Shown here: positions 27,260-36,614 of the stretch, piece by piece | Numbering within the stretch: position 1 is the first letter of the stretch | Layout: the number at the start of each line of letters is the position of its first letter | Source: Leptospira congkakensis | GTDB taxonomy: Bacteria > Spirochaetota > Leptospiria > Leptospirales > Leptospiraceae | DNA length: 64,000 bases | NCBI RefSeq assembly: GCF_004770265.1 | Contig: NZ_RQGQ01000016.1 | Coordinates: 496,001-560,000, forward strand | Direction of reading: 5' to 3' | Position numbers and translations under genes: made by a program | The notes under the pieces: model-generated | The model's input: only the letters and a program-made list of their open reading frames with translations | Databases searched by the model: none | Told to the model about the DNA's origin: nothing

Positions 27260-28027
27260 ATGGCCGACAATCAAAGTATGGAGAAAGTATCCATACTTTG
27301 GGCTCTTGTTCGGCGTGACTATGCTCTGCAATATGCAGGATCCTTTTTGGGCATATCCTGGATGTTTTTGCAGAACTTAGTACTCATTAGTATGTACGCG
27401 CTGGTTTTTCTGGTGCTCAATTTAAAAACTCCCTCCACTCAAGAAGACTTCACTGCTTATCTTTTAACGGGATTACTCTATTGGATTCCCATCCAAGAAC
27501 TACTCGTTCGTGGTACCGGGATCCTCACTGACAATCGAACTTTGTTAAAACGTTCCAGTCTCGGAATCGATTTATTTTTATGGATTCCTTATGTGCAATT
27601 TTTAATTCATAGCCTCATCACGTCCATTCCTGTGTTTTTATATTTGGCCTATTCTGGAAAACTAAATCTTTCTGGGGTTGCTCTTGGGTATTTGGTTCTT
27701 GTTTTGTCCGGATTGTATTTGATGTTACTCCTTCATTATCTTTCCCGTTTGAATATTTTGTTAAAAGATATATCACCTTTGATTCGTTTGGTGAGCCAGG
27801 TGGTTTTTTGGGGAATCCCTGTTTTGTATTATCCTAAAGGGTATTTAAAAGAGTGGAATGGATTGAATCCATTTACCATACCTTTGGATGTTTTTCGTAG
27901 TTCCGTGATTACAGGTTTTGTTCCTCAGTTTGATTGGATTCAAATTCTACCATTTTTGTTTTCATTTTTTCTAGTGTATTTACTTGCCAAACGTAAATTT
28001 CAATCGGTGATTTTGGATCACCTTTAA
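27260..28027 (+). CDS. ABC-2 type polysaccharide export permease (Wzm-like)
   Basis: A 255-residue integral membrane protein with six hydrophobic segments and the ABC2-membrane signature of the O-antigen/teichoic-acid export family (Wzm, TagG): a basic amphipathic N-terminus (LVRRDYALQYAGSFLGISWMF) and a loop ending with PVLYYPKGYL. It forms a transporter with the ATPase encoded five bases downstream. A second in-frame ATG at 27278 is an alternative start. It probably exports an undecaprenyl-linked polysaccharide. Confidence 0.88.
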   Translation: MADNQSMEKVSILWALVRRDYALQYAGSFLGISWMFLQNLVLISMYALVFLVLNLKTPSTQEDFTAYLLTGLLYWIPIQELLVRGTGILTDNRTLLKRSSLGIDLFLWIPYVQFLIHSLITSIPVFLYLAYSGKLNLSGVALGYLVLVLSGLYLMLLLHYLSRLNILLKDISPLIRLVSQVVFWGIPVLYYPKGYLKEWNGLNPFTIPLDVFRSSVITGFVPQFDWIQILPFLFSFFLVYLLAKRKFQSVILDHL

Positions 28028-28032
28028 TCTAA

Positions 28033-29232
28033 ATGACTTCTGTTGTTTTAGAAAATCTTTCTAAAGATTATCATGGATTTTCGAAACCATGGAAAAGAAT
28101 CTTAACGGGCCTTAGTTTTGGATACTTCGGAATTGATTCTAAATTTACCGCTTTACGATCGTTAAATTTGCGAGTTGGTTCCGGCGAAATTTTAGGGATC
28201 ATTGGTAGAAATGGTGCTGGTAAATCTACACTTCTCAAACTCATCACAGGTGTGATTAGAAAAGACAAAGGGAGTTTAACTGTTAATGGATCGGTGAGAG
28301 CCCTTCTCGAACTCAGTGTTGGATTTAATCCAGAACTTTCTGGGGAAGAAAATGTCTATTACAACGGACTTGTTTGGGGATATAAACCATCTGAAATTAG
28401 AGAACTAATAGATTCCATTTTTGAATTTGCTGAATTGAGTGAATTTCGAAAGGCACCCTTAAAAAATTATAGTTCGGGAATGGCAATGCGACTTGGTTTT
28501 AGCCTTGCGACTGCAAAACGACCTGATATCTTGATTGTGGACGAAGCCTTGGCTGTTGGGGATGCAAGTTTCCAACAAAAATGTCTCAAAAGAATCAAAG
28601 AATTTTCCAACCTTGGATCCTGTATTTTGGTTGTGAGTCATGACCTTGGCCTTATCTCATACTTCTGTACAAGAGTGGTTCTTTTAAACAAAGGAACTAT
28701 GTTATTTGATGGAAATCCCAAAGAAGCCATTGAAGAATACATGCACGTGTTAGCTGGTGCAGCCGAACCTTCTTCTATTCATAAATCAGAATCTATCCAA
28801 AATATACATGTCTCCCTTAAGAACCCAAAAGGGATAGATACACGTCATCATTTTCTAGGGGAACAGGCAACACTCCGAATCGAATTTCAAACAACCAAAC
28901 CGGTCACTGAGGGAACAATTGGTTTTCATATTGATAGTGAAAAGGGGATTCGTATTTTTGGGACCAATTCCCATCATCTAGGGAAACCAAATATCAACTT
29001 AAATGCTCAGGAACGTTTGGTCGTTGAATTCCAATTCCCCATCCAGTTTGGAGAAGGGAAATACAGTTTGGGTGTTTCTATCCATAAAGGCGAGTCTCAT
29101 ATTGAAGGTAGTTATTTTTGGGGAGAATCCGTTTTGGATTTTGAGGTAGAACGAGGGAAAGTTGGAAAATTTGTAGGTGTTTGTCATTTACCAACAGAAT
29201 TTGTCATCCAGACCCTTCCCAAATCGAACTAG
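28033..29232 (+). CDS. polysaccharide export ABC ATPase with C-terminal substrate domain (Wzt-like)
   Basis: A 399-residue protein. The ATPase domain (about residues 1-245) has Walker A GRNGAGKST, signature YSSGMAMRLGFS and Walker B ILIVDEALAVGD, with the long Walker A-to-signature form typical of Wzt and TagH. Residues about 260-395 form a beta-sandwich like the Wzt C-terminal domain that recognises the end of the O-polysaccharide. This suggests that a terminally modified glycan is exported. It pairs with the preceding permease. Confidence 0.9.
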   Translation: MTSVVLENLSKDYHGFSKPWKRILTGLSFGYFGIDSKFTALRSLNLRVGSGEILGIIGRNGAGKSTLLKLITGVIRKDKGSLTVNGSVRALLELSVGFNPELSGEENVYYNGLVWGYKPSEIRELIDSIFEFAELSEFRKAPLKNYSSGMAMRLGFSLATAKRPDILIVDEALAVGDASFQQKCLKRIKEFSNLGSCILVVSHDLGLISYFCTRVVLLNKGTMLFDGNPKEAIEEYMHVLAGAAEPSSIHKSESIQNIHVSLKNPKGIDTRHHFLGEQATLRIEFQTTKPVTEGTIGFHIDSEKGIRIFGTNSHHLGKPNINLNAQERLVVEFQFPIQFGEGKYSLGVSIHKGESHIEGSYFWGESVLDFEVERGKVGKFVGVCHLPTEFVIQTLPKSN

Positions 29233-29277
29233 AAAAACAGTTTCCTTCAACGGAAAATTCTAAATTCTGGAAATCCT

Positions 29278-30582
29278 ATGAAAGTTTGTGTGGTCGGAAC
29301 CGGATATGTAGGCCTAGTTGCTGGGACTTGTTTTGCTGAATACGGCAATGATGTAATTTGTATCGATAAAGATGAAAAAAAAATAAGCGATCTCAAACAA
29401 GGGATCATACCCATCTACGAACCGGGGCTTTCCGAACTTGTAGAAAGAAATTATAAAGAAGGAAGACTTAAGTTTTCTACTTCATTGAAAGATGGTGTCG
29501 AATCTTCCGAATTTGTTTTTATCGCGGTGGGAACTCCTACGTCGGACAATGGATCTGCCGATTTAAGATTTGTTTTTGCTGTGGCGGAAGAAGTTGGTAA
29601 AACCATGAATGGATATAAAATCATCGTGGATAAATCAACGGTTCCAGTTGGAACTGCTGACCAAGTGAAAGCGATCGTTGCAAAAAACACAAAACATCCG
29701 TTCGATGTTGTTTCCAATCCAGAATTTTTAAAAGAAGGCGCTGCCATCGAAGACTTTATGCGACCAGAACGAGTTGTGATTGGTGCCGAGTCTGAACTTG
29801 CCGCTAAAAAAATGAGTGAATTGTATTCTCCATTTGTTTTAAACGGAAACCCAATCATTACCATGAGCATCCGTTCTGCGGAACTTACAAAATATGCATG
29901 TAACGCATTCCTCGCTACAAAGATTTCCTTTGTAAATGAAATTGCAAATCTTTGTGATGCGGTCGGCGCTAATTATGATGATGTAAGAAAAGGAATGGGG
30001 ACTGATTCAAGAATCGGTCGTCAGTTTTTATATGCAGGAATTGGATATGGTGGATCTTGTTTTCCAAAAGATGTAAGAGCTCTTCTTCGCACTGCAGAAG
30101 AAGTAAATGCTCCTATGCACATCATTCAATCAGTGGAAGATGTAAACGAAAAACAAAAAACTCGTTTGACCGATAAAATTTTTGAACATTTCAAATCAAC
30201 AGATATGAAAGGGAAAACATTTGGAATCTGGGGATTGTCTTTTAAACCAGGAACAGATGATATGCGAGAAGCACCGTCAATTCCTTTGATTTATGAATTA
30301 CATAAAAACGGAGCAAAGTTACAAGTATTTGATCCTGCTTCCATGGAAACTTCAAAGTATTATTTTGATGGAAAGGTAGAATACAAGAAAGATGCGTATT
30401 CCACTCTTCAAGGTGCAGATGCAATGTTGCTTCTGACAGAATGGAGAGAGTTTAGAGAACCTGATTTTAATAAAATCAAGAGCCTTCTAAAAAACCCTTT
30501 AATTTTTGATGGAAGAAATCAATACAAACCAACTCTTATGAACGAGTTAGGGTTTACCTATTATTCTATCGGGAACAGATAA
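29278..30582 (+). CDS. ugd: UDP-glucose 6-dehydrogenase
   Basis: A 434-residue enzyme that oxidises UDP-glucose to UDP-glucuronate with two NAD+. Visible motifs are the Rossmann GTGYVGLVAGTCFAEYG, VGTPTSDNGSADL, the catalytic Cys261 in YGGSCFPKDVRAL, and the C-terminal FDGRNQYKP segment. The length is normal. It follows the Wzm/Wzt genes by 45 bases, so it likely provides a uronic-acid precursor for the exported polysaccharide. A bidirectional terminator-like inverted repeat follows. Confidence 0.95.
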   Translation: MKVCVVGTGYVGLVAGTCFAEYGNDVICIDKDEKKISDLKQGIIPIYEPGLSELVERNYKEGRLKFSTSLKDGVESSEFVFIAVGTPTSDNGSADLRFVFAVAEEVGKTMNGYKIIVDKSTVPVGTADQVKAIVAKNTKHPFDVVSNPEFLKEGAAIEDFMRPERVVIGAESELAAKKMSELYSPFVLNGNPIITMSIRSAELTKYACNAFLATKISFVNEIANLCDAVGANYDDVRKGMGTDSRIGRQFLYAGIGYGGSCFPKDVRALLRTAEEVNAPMHIIQSVEDVNEKQKTRLTDKIFEHFKSTDMKGKTFGIWGLSFKPGTDDMREAPSIPLIYELHKNGAKLQVFDPASMETSKYYFDGKVEYKKDAYSTLQGADAMLLLTEWREFREPDFNKIKSLLKNPLIFDGRNQYKPTLMNELGFTYYSIGNR

Positions 30583-30624
30583 ATTTTATGGTCCGACTGA
30601 ATGAATTTTTGGCCGGACTAAAAT
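30583..30624. terminator. bidirectional terminator-like inverted repeat between ugd and the thioredoxin gene
   Basis: ATTTTA plus GTCCG (30583-30595) pairs with CGGAC plus TAAAAT (30614-30624), with a two-base bulge and an 18-base loop. It lies between convergent genes, and its right arm overlaps the stop codon of the minus-strand gene. The A/T ends can serve as U-tracts in both directions. Confidence 0.5.
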
Positions 30625-31439
30625 CCTCTTTCTATTTCAGACAAAGCTTCATTACACATAGATTTATCCGAGTCAGTCGTCAATTGCGGTTTAATTTCCA
30701 ATAAGACTGCTTTTGCGAGTTTTGACTCACCTGCATCCTTTAAAGTTAATCCATAATATAGTTTAGCGGTAGTTTTGCGGCCAGAAGTTGGATATGTTTC
30801 TAGAAATTCTTTCCAAGATTTTACTGCAGATTCTTTTGGACCATGGACAGATCTCACTAAGTTTAAGTTGAAATGTGCATTTTCTTTGAGGATAGGTAAG
30901 GTTTTGGATTTTTGGACAGCTTCCGTGAACTGCACTTCTGCTTTCTCAAAATCTTTGGTTTGAAAATACAATAAACCCAATCGAAAATGAATGTCGGGAC
31001 TATTTACGTTCCGTCTAAGTTCTGTTTTGAGATAAGACTCAATATTTGGTTCTTGTAGGATTCTTCTAGATATATTTAAAATATCTTCTTTGGTGGCGAG
31101 TCCTGCAATTTTTGTCACATAGTTCCCGTCCCCATCAAGAAATAAGATGGTAGGGTATCCTTCAATATTGTATTTTTTTCGTAGGTTAGGGAATTCTTCT
31201 CCATCTAACCGAACTTTTACGAAGTTATCTAATACTTTGCTAACATCTGGGTCTGGAAAAATTTCTTTTTCTAAAACCAAACAATAGGTGCACCAATCAG
31301 CAAATACATCCACAATGATAAATTTTTTGTCCTGTTTTGCTGTTTCGAATCCCTTTTGGATGGATCCTCCCCATGGGGATTCGGAAAATAAGGAACTTGT
31401 GAGTAGAAGTAGGAAAAGGGAAAGAATCTTACGAACCAT
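30618..31439 (-). CDS. exported thioredoxin-like protein with TPR repeats
   Basis: A 273-residue protein. A signal peptide (about residues 1-19) is followed by a thioredoxin-fold domain with the active-site pair in FADWCTYC (Cys50 and Cys53) and a cis-Pro-like GYPTILF. Residues about 140-270 are TPR-like helices. The WCxYC form resembles the DsbD gamma domain and thioredoxin-7-type periplasmic reductases. It probably handles disulfides of envelope proteins. The partner is unknown. Confidence 0.85.
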   Translation of the reverse strand: MVRKILSLFLLLLTSSLFSESPWGGSIQKGFETAKQDKKFIIVDVFADWCTYCLVLEKEIFPDPDVSKVLDNFVKVRLDGEEFPNLRKKYNIEGYPTILFLDGDGNYVTKIAGLATKEDILNISRRILQEPNIESYLKTELRRNVNSPDIHFRLGLLYFQTKDFEKAEVQFTEAVQKSKTLPILKENAHFNLNLVRSVHGPKESAVKSWKEFLETYPTSGRKTTAKLYYGLTLKDAGESKLAKAVLLEIKPQLTTDSDKSMCNEALSEIERGF

Positions 31440-31536
31440 CTCCTGAATCCTAAAGTTTTTCCATTCGTTTGAATAGTCAATTTTCGCTTTTTCGAAATGG
31501 AATGGCTAGTTTCCATGGTCGGTAGAAGGTCAAAAT

Positions 31537-31815
31537 ATGGAATTTTTACTGAAATTGGAAGAACTACTCCGCAAACGTAAGGAAGAATTGCCTGAGAAGT
31601 CTTATACCGCTGAACTTTTCCGCGATGGTGTTGACCGCATCCTTAAAAAAATTGGCGAGGAAGCAGGGGAAGTGATCATCGCTGCAAAAAATCCCAACGA
31701 AAAAGAATTAATTCACGAAATTGCTGATTTGGTTTTTCACTTGGAAGTTCTCATGGTGGAAAAAGGAATTAGTTTATCTACCATAGCAAAAGAATTGGAA
31801 AAACGCCACAGTTAG
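31537..31815 (+). CDS. hisE: phosphoribosyl-ATP pyrophosphatase
   Basis: A 92-residue single-domain enzyme of histidine synthesis (second step, PR-ATP to PR-AMP). The MazG-like core is present: [30 protein letters not shown] and [17 protein letters not shown], with the metal-binding Glu and Asp residues. It is not fused to HisI, which must be encoded elsewhere. The lpxK gene follows after 26 bases. Confidence 0.93.
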   Translation: MEFLLKLEELLRKRKEELPEKSYTAELFRDGVDRILKKIGEEAGEVIIAAKNPNEKELIHEIADLVFHLEVLMVEKGISLSTIAKELEKRHS

Positions 31816-31841
31816 TCTTTTGTTTCCCACAGGAAACTTAA

Positions 31842-32930
31842 ATGAAGATATTCTTATATTTGTTTTACCCTTTTAGTTTGCTCTACCGTTTTTTATTTTG
31901 GTGGCAACAAAGGGGGACTCCCTCTTTCCGTTTACCAAAAGTTTTAGTCATTAGTGTAGGAAACATCACTTTAGGAGGAACTGGTAAAACTCCCTTCGTT
32001 CAATACTTAGTTAAATTTTTTAAAGAAGTTTATCCAAGTTATGCGATTACAATTTTGTCTCGTGGATATAAGGCGGAAAAAAGTAATGAAGGGGCAATTC
32101 TTACAAACGGACTTACTCCCAAGTTATTTGGTGATGAACCTAGCCAACATAAAGAAATGTTTCCCGATATACAGGTGATCATCGGGAGAAATAGGAAAAA
32201 TGCATTTCTTTTGTATAATCAAATCCAGTCGCAGAAACATATTGTGATTCTTGATGATGGTTTTCAACATAAAGCATTACATAGAGATTTTGATTTTGTT
32301 TTGTTGGATGCCAATTCGCCTTTTGGTAATGGGTTTACTATCCCTTTGGGTTTTTTAAGAGAACCTGTCAGTCATATAAAAAGGACAAATGCGATTCTTT
32401 TTACTAAGATAACTTCTAAAAACAAAAATGGTTTGGAAAAATATCATTCTGATTTAAAGAAATTAGATCCATCGATTCCGATTTTTTCTTCTCAATTTGA
32501 ATCTTCAGTTTCGGAAGTTCAGTTTCAACAAGGTTTAACATTAAAACCTTTTTTACCGAAATTGAATTCTAAATACTTTTTGGTGACTGGTGTTGGAAAT
32601 CCAAAACACGTTTATGAAACAGCAAAATCCACCTTGTTATCGGAATCCATTCGAACTAAATTTTTCCCAGATCATTTTGAATTTAACGAAGATGTATTGT
32701 TTTCTTTGGCGAATGAAATTTTGAATGATGAAATTTTTGTGACCACTGAAAAAGATTGGATCAAAATGCGAACCAACATTGGTTTTTTAAAAGAACTTCA
32801 GAAGAAAAATATTATAGTGCTAATACTTTTGATTCAGGTTTCTGTTAATGAGGAGAAAGAACTCAAGTCTATGTTAGTTGGTCTCGTTTCCACATACGAA
32901 TCAAAAATCGATCCGGCTTTAGAGACTTAA
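31842..32930 (+). CDS. lpxK: tetraacyldisaccharide 4'-kinase
   Basis: A 362-residue inner-membrane-associated kinase that phosphorylates the 4' position of the lipid A precursor. An N-terminal hydrophobic helix (FLYLFYPFSLLYRFLFWW) is followed by the P-loop GNITLGGTGKTPF, the ILSRGYKAE motif, GDEPSQ and VILDDGFQHKALHRDFD, all family hallmarks. The presence of lpxK fits a lipid A-containing outer membrane. Its last 62 bases overlap the coding end of the convergent mnmC-like gene. Confidence 0.95.
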   Translation: MKIFLYLFYPFSLLYRFLFWWQQRGTPSFRLPKVLVISVGNITLGGTGKTPFVQYLVKFFKEVYPSYAITILSRGYKAEKSNEGAILTNGLTPKLFGDEPSQHKEMFPDIQVIIGRNRKNAFLLYNQIQSQKHIVILDDGFQHKALHRDFDFVLLDANSPFGNGFTIPLGFLREPVSHIKRTNAILFTKITSKNKNGLEKYHSDLKKLDPSIPIFSSQFESSVSEVQFQQGLTLKPFLPKLNSKYFLVTGVGNPKHVYETAKSTLLSESIRTKFFPDHFEFNEDVLFSLANEILNDEIFVTTEKDWIKMRTNIGFLKELQKKNIIVLILLIQVSVNEEKELKSMLVGLVSTYESKIDPALET

Positions 32931-34062
32931 AAATTTTTTCAGACACAATATTCGGTTCGTTGACCATGGATGAAACCAAAATCTCTGCCGCGTATAAAGA
33001 GTGGGTGAGTCCTCTCGAACCAAGTCCATTGAGGATTCCAACATTTTCAAAGTAAGGAATTTCTATTTTTTTCCCCCCTTTTTTCAGTAGATTTTGGTAT
33101 TTAATGGAAACATCCATTTTCGAAATATTGGGTAACCTTCCGATGACTGGACTACGGTCTTGTGATTGGGTTCTGTAACTGACTCTAGTTGGGAATAAAC
33201 TTGGATTTTGAGGATTCCACTGCGAAGTGAGGTTCGGTAGTTTTTGGTATAAGTCCTTCCACATCATTTCGGATTCTTCTGACCTTGGTTCACTTTCGAG
33301 TTTGAATTCATCAAACGTTGCACCTAAAACTTGGATTCCTTGAATTGCTGGAGTGAGATAATCACCATATAAAATCCCGTAAGTATTTGTCGGGTTTTGT
33401 TCTGGAATTTTTAAGATTTGGCCCCTAACTTTCTTTAGTGGCAGCCAATCCAAATGTGGGTCCTCTGAAAATTGGTATCCTTGGCTTAAAAAAAGGTAAT
33501 CACATTCAATTTTTTCATCAGTTGTTTGACAGAGAATTTTTGAGTTTTCATTCGACTCTTCCCATTTTAACAACTTACAATTGTACTTAGTATCTGGATT
33601 TGTAATGGTCAAAATTTGTTTCGTAAGGTCTACAGGTGATAGAGATTTTCCTTGTGGAAAGAAGAGGGCTTTGGTTCCAGAAGTTGGTTCTACACTTTCT
33701 CTTGCTATATTATTTGGAATTTGATGCGAAATAATAGAATGCGAATAACGATCGTATGTTCCTTCTGTATCCATGAGGTAATAGATTCCGTCCACATGGG
33801 GAACTTTTTGTTCTAGGTGATAGTTTTCCCAAATGGATAAAAAATATATAAAAGATGATAAGGAAAATTCAGATTCAGCTGTTTTGTGTTTGGTGAGAAA
33901 TGGATACACAACACCAATAGGATTTCCACTTGCATGTTGGGCAGGCCCAAAGTCGGAATCAATTAAAATGGTTTGGATATTTCTTTTTTTTAGAGCAAAA
34001 CAAATGCTAACACCAGCAATTCCTGCGCCCACAACAACGGCGGTTTTTTTTCGATCATTCAT
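32869..34062 (-). CDS. MnmC C-terminal-type FAD oxidoreductase (separate gene)
   Basis: A 397-residue FAD-dependent oxidase of the DAO family. The dinucleotide-binding VVGAGIAGVSICFALKKRN is at the N-terminus, and the C-terminus contains ENVGILNGLGSRGLTHSLYAAE. This corresponds to the second half of E. coli MnmC, which converts cmnm5(s2)U to nm5(s2)U at the tRNA wobble position. It begins six bases after the gene for the methyltransferase half, so both halves are encoded side by side but not fused. Its 3' end overlaps lpxK by 62 bases on the opposite strand. Confidence 0.85.
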   Translation of the reverse strand: MNDRKKTAVVVGAGIAGVSICFALKKRNIQTILIDSDFGPAQHASGNPIGVVYPFLTKHKTAESEFSLSSFIYFLSIWENYHLEQKVPHVDGIYYLMDTEGTYDRYSHSIISHQIPNNIARESVEPTSGTKALFFPQGKSLSPVDLTKQILTITNPDTKYNCKLLKWEESNENSKILCQTTDEKIECDYLFLSQGYQFSEDPHLDWLPLKKVRGQILKIPEQNPTNTYGILYGDYLTPAIQGIQVLGATFDEFKLESEPRSEESEMMWKDLYQKLPNLTSQWNPQNPSLFPTRVSYRTQSQDRSPVIGRLPNISKMDVSIKYQNLLKKGGKKIEIPYFENVGILNGLGSRGLTHSLYAAEILVSSMVNEPNIVSEKIFKSLKPDRFLIRMWKRDQLT

Positions 34063-34068
34063 CTAATA

Positions 34069-34812
34069 TTATTTTAACAATCCGGAAATCATTTCCCGTT
34101 TCCTTCCAAATCCTTTTTTCTTTTCGATAACAAACCCTAGTTCGGTGAGATTTCTTCGTAAAAAACCTGCAGATGAAAAAGTTGCCAAACTAGTTCCCGC
34201 GATGGACTTGTTTCTTATTAAACGCAGAACTTCAGGTGACCACATCTCTGGATTTTTTCCTGGTGAAAACCCATCCAAATACCAGGAATTGATCATGGGA
34301 AAACGGGGAAGGCAAATTTGGATGTCTCCGAAATAAACATTTACAGTAAATTGACTTTTGTTTGTTTGATGAACCCAAGTATAAGTCCAGAGGTTTTTTG
34401 TTTCATCTTTTCCCCAGGTAAATTTTGCTATTTCATAAGAAGTGAGAAGTTCTTCAAACCACAATGTTTGATTCGGATAACTTTTGTTTAGTGTTAAGAG
34501 TATGTCAGTATTTAATGGGTAACCTTCTAGGCTAATAAACTCCATTGAGTTTGGGTTTTGGAGTGAATTCCAACTTTCTAAGGTAACGAATAAATTGAGA
34601 CCAGAACCAAACCCGAGTTCCCCAATCCGATAAACAGATTGGTTACTCTCGCTGATTTTTGTTCCAACATCATTTCCGTTAAAAAAAACATATAGAGACT
34701 CTTCCCATCCACCTTGTTTCGAAAAATACACATCATCAAATAACTTCGAAACAGGGACTCCCTCTTTGAATTCGATTGTATTTTGCGATTGGTCGGAAGG
34801 GGAATTCAACAT
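34069..34812 (-). CDS. mnmD: MnmD-type tRNA methyltransferase (MnmC N-terminal half)
   Basis: A 247-residue SAM-dependent methyltransferase. The SAM-binding GELGFGSGLNLF and the DUF752 hallmark YLDGFSPGKNPEMWSPEVL are clear, matching the domain that methylates nm5(s2)U to mnm5(s2)U at U34 of tRNAs. It pairs with the FAD oxidoreductase encoded directly downstream. The start is ATG 34812, and upstream lies the repeat patch. Confidence 0.9.
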   Translation of the reverse strand: MLNSPSDQSQNTIEFKEGVPVSKLFDDVYFSKQGGWEESLYVFFNGNDVGTKISESNQSVYRIGELGFGSGLNLFVTLESWNSLQNPNSMEFISLEGYPLNTDILLTLNKSYPNQTLWFEELLTSYEIAKFTWGKDETKNLWTYTWVHQTNKSQFTVNVYFGDIQICLPRFPMINSWYLDGFSPGKNPEMWSPEVLRLIRNKSIAGTSLATFSSAGFLRRNLTELGFVIEKKKGFGRKREMISGLLK

Positions 34813-35238
34813 ACAGTAAAACTATTTCCTATTTTGGGGAACTAACTTACCTTGGAAACTCAATCTCGAATTCCACTGATTGTAAAAAGTAAGTCACTTA
34901 CCTTTTGCCCCCACCTACCAAAGATACCGCCTTTCCCAGGAAAGTTGCTTTCCAAGCTGACTTCCTAGTCTTCTACACTAACTTACAAAAGGAACGGGTT
35001 TACCTTCGAAACCCCGTCGCTTTCGAAACCAACGCGCAAAAGTAATTCTCTCACCTTCGTAACCCACTTACCAAAGTAAGCCCCTTGCCATCACCCTCCC
35101 AATTTCCCATCACCCTTTCGATCCTCTAACTTCTTCCTCTATTCCCGCCCATAGTCCTTGAAATTATTATGTCACATAAAAAAGACTTTCCAAATTGAGG
35201 GTACTCTTCATATTTTTCCCAGGTTCGGGGGATATTCT
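34813..35238. other. non-coding patch of degenerate ACTTACC / TTCGAAACC repeats
   Basis: These 426 bases separate the divergent mnmD and flhF genes. They are C- and T-rich and G-poor on the + strand. The ten-base ACTAACTTAC occurs at 34841-34850 and 34977-34986, ACTTACC also at 34896-34902 and 35068-35074, and TTCGAAACC or TTCGTAACC variants lie near 34995, 35012 and 35056. Small inverted repeats include GGAAAG/CTTTCC near 34939-34953 and CTTAC/GTAAG near 35069-35082. No gene is visible. The promoters of both genes must lie here, but none is clear. Confidence 0.6.
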
Positions 35239-36579
35239 ATGGATTTTGTGAAAATCCGAGGCAAAGACTTACAAGACTGCATCATGCAGATGAAGATGAA
35301 ATACGGTCCAGAAGCCCATCTCTATGACCAACGAGTGATCACGGAAGGTGGCCTCTTTGGAACTGGTCTTATGGCCCAAAGAATGTATGAAATCGATGTA
35401 GGTGTTCCTGAAAAACAAAACTCCAAAGAGAGAATTGAACGTAAGTTAAAAGATCTCAAAGAACTCATCAAACAAAAACAAAGAACAGATTCACTTCCTG
35501 AGTCGAGCCTTGTGGGAATTGGATCTAATCATGTGGCTGCTATTGGAGGAGGGAACCCTCTCCTTCGTAAAAAAAATATCGATGCCGTGCGTCCTTTTTC
35601 CGAGCGTCGTCGTAGACAAAACCCCCCTGTTTACGAAATCGACTCTTTGGAAGAAAGGGCCGTTGGTTTGTCCATTTCGGAAGCGAAGGACTCTCCGATG
35701 GAGATTGTACCTCAAACAAAACAACAAAGTCCCGAAAGACACCCTCATATTCAAAAAATCGTAGATCGTTTGTTAAACGAAGGATTGTCTCCTGGATTTT
35801 TAGAAGAGATGGCCGTGGCACTCGAACGCAGATTGTCTGCGGTAGACCTCACTCGTTATGCCAATGTTACTGACAAAGCTGTTACTTATTTAGAAGAAAG
35901 AATTCAAATTGATTCAGACCTTTTTAGTGGAACTCCAAGGGGAAAACGGAAAATTATTTTCTTTGTAGGACCTACTGGGGCTGGAAAAACTACATCGATT
36001 GCCAAACTTGCTGCCAAGTACAGTTTGCACATGGGTAAAAAAGTTTCCCTTTATACAACGGACAATTACCGCATTGCGGCTATCGACCAACTTAAGTTTT
36101 ATGCGGATGCAATGGGTTTGCCATTTTATGCCGCCAAAGATTTGCGTAAATGGAAGGAAACCATTCTCCGCGATGGATCCGAACTCATCCTCGTGGATAC
36201 GGCAGGATACTCGCATAGAAAGTCAGAAAACCTGGAAAAACTTCAGGAATTCTACCAAGTTTTTGGGGAAAAGGATTATATCGAAACCGTCTTAGTGCTT
36301 TCCTCCACTGTTTCCAAAGACAATGCCCTCGCGGTTGCGAACGCGTATGAGTCGGTCGGTTATAAAAGAATTTTATTAACTAAGCTAGATGAAGCAGAAT
36401 TTTTAGGTTCTGTAGTGGAATTGGCCGATACTATTCACAGGGAATTCGCATTCTTAAGTGTGGGGCAGGATGTTCCTTTTGATATCCTAAATGCCTCGAA
36501 AAAACTTCTTGCCGAATGTGTAATTTTTCCTGAAAAATTGAAAGGGATAGCGGGCGAGGTCTTCGAAAAGACCGTGTAA
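35239..36579 (+). CDS. flhF: flagellar biosynthesis GTPase FlhF
   Basis: A 446-residue SRP-type GTPase that controls the position and number of flagella. The N-terminal region (residues 1-160) is basic and poorly conserved, beginning [14 protein letters not shown]. The NG domain carries G1 [30 protein letters not shown]3 DTAGYSHR and G4 [11 protein letters not shown] chose the ATG at 35239, preceded by GGGGGA. A TTG at 35158 in the same frame would add 27 unconserved residues. It starts the flhF-flhG-fliA motility operon. Confidence 0.95.
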   Translation: MDFVKIRGKDLQDCIMQMKMKYGPEAHLYDQRVITEGGLFGTGLMAQRMYEIDVGVPEKQNSKERIERKLKDLKELIKQKQRTDSLPESSLVGIGSNHVAAIGGGNPLLRKKNIDAVRPFSERRRRQNPPVYEIDSLEERAVGLSISEAKDSPMEIVPQTKQQSPERHPHIQKIVDRLLNEGLSPGFLEEMAVALERRLSAVDLTRYANVTDKAVTYLEERIQIDSDLFSGTPRGKRKIIFFVGPTGAGKTTSIAKLAAKYSLHMGKKVSLYTTDNYRIAAIDQLKFYADAMGLPFYAAKDLRKWKETILRDGSELILVDTAGYSHRKSENLEKLQEFYQVFGEKDYIETVLVLSSTVSKDNALAVANAYESVGYKRILLTKLDEAEFLGSVVELADTIHREFAFLSVGQDVPFDILNASKKLLAECVIFPEKLKGIAGEVFEKTV

Positions 36580-36614
36580 CCAAGTTCGTTATCCTTAAGG
36601 CCGTAGGGGTAACG

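Noticed and set aside
34980..35070. Minus-strand open frame of about 28 codons in the repeat patch
   Set aside because: It is short, has only a GTG start without a ribosome-binding site, and resembles nothing. Its pattern follows the DNA repeats.
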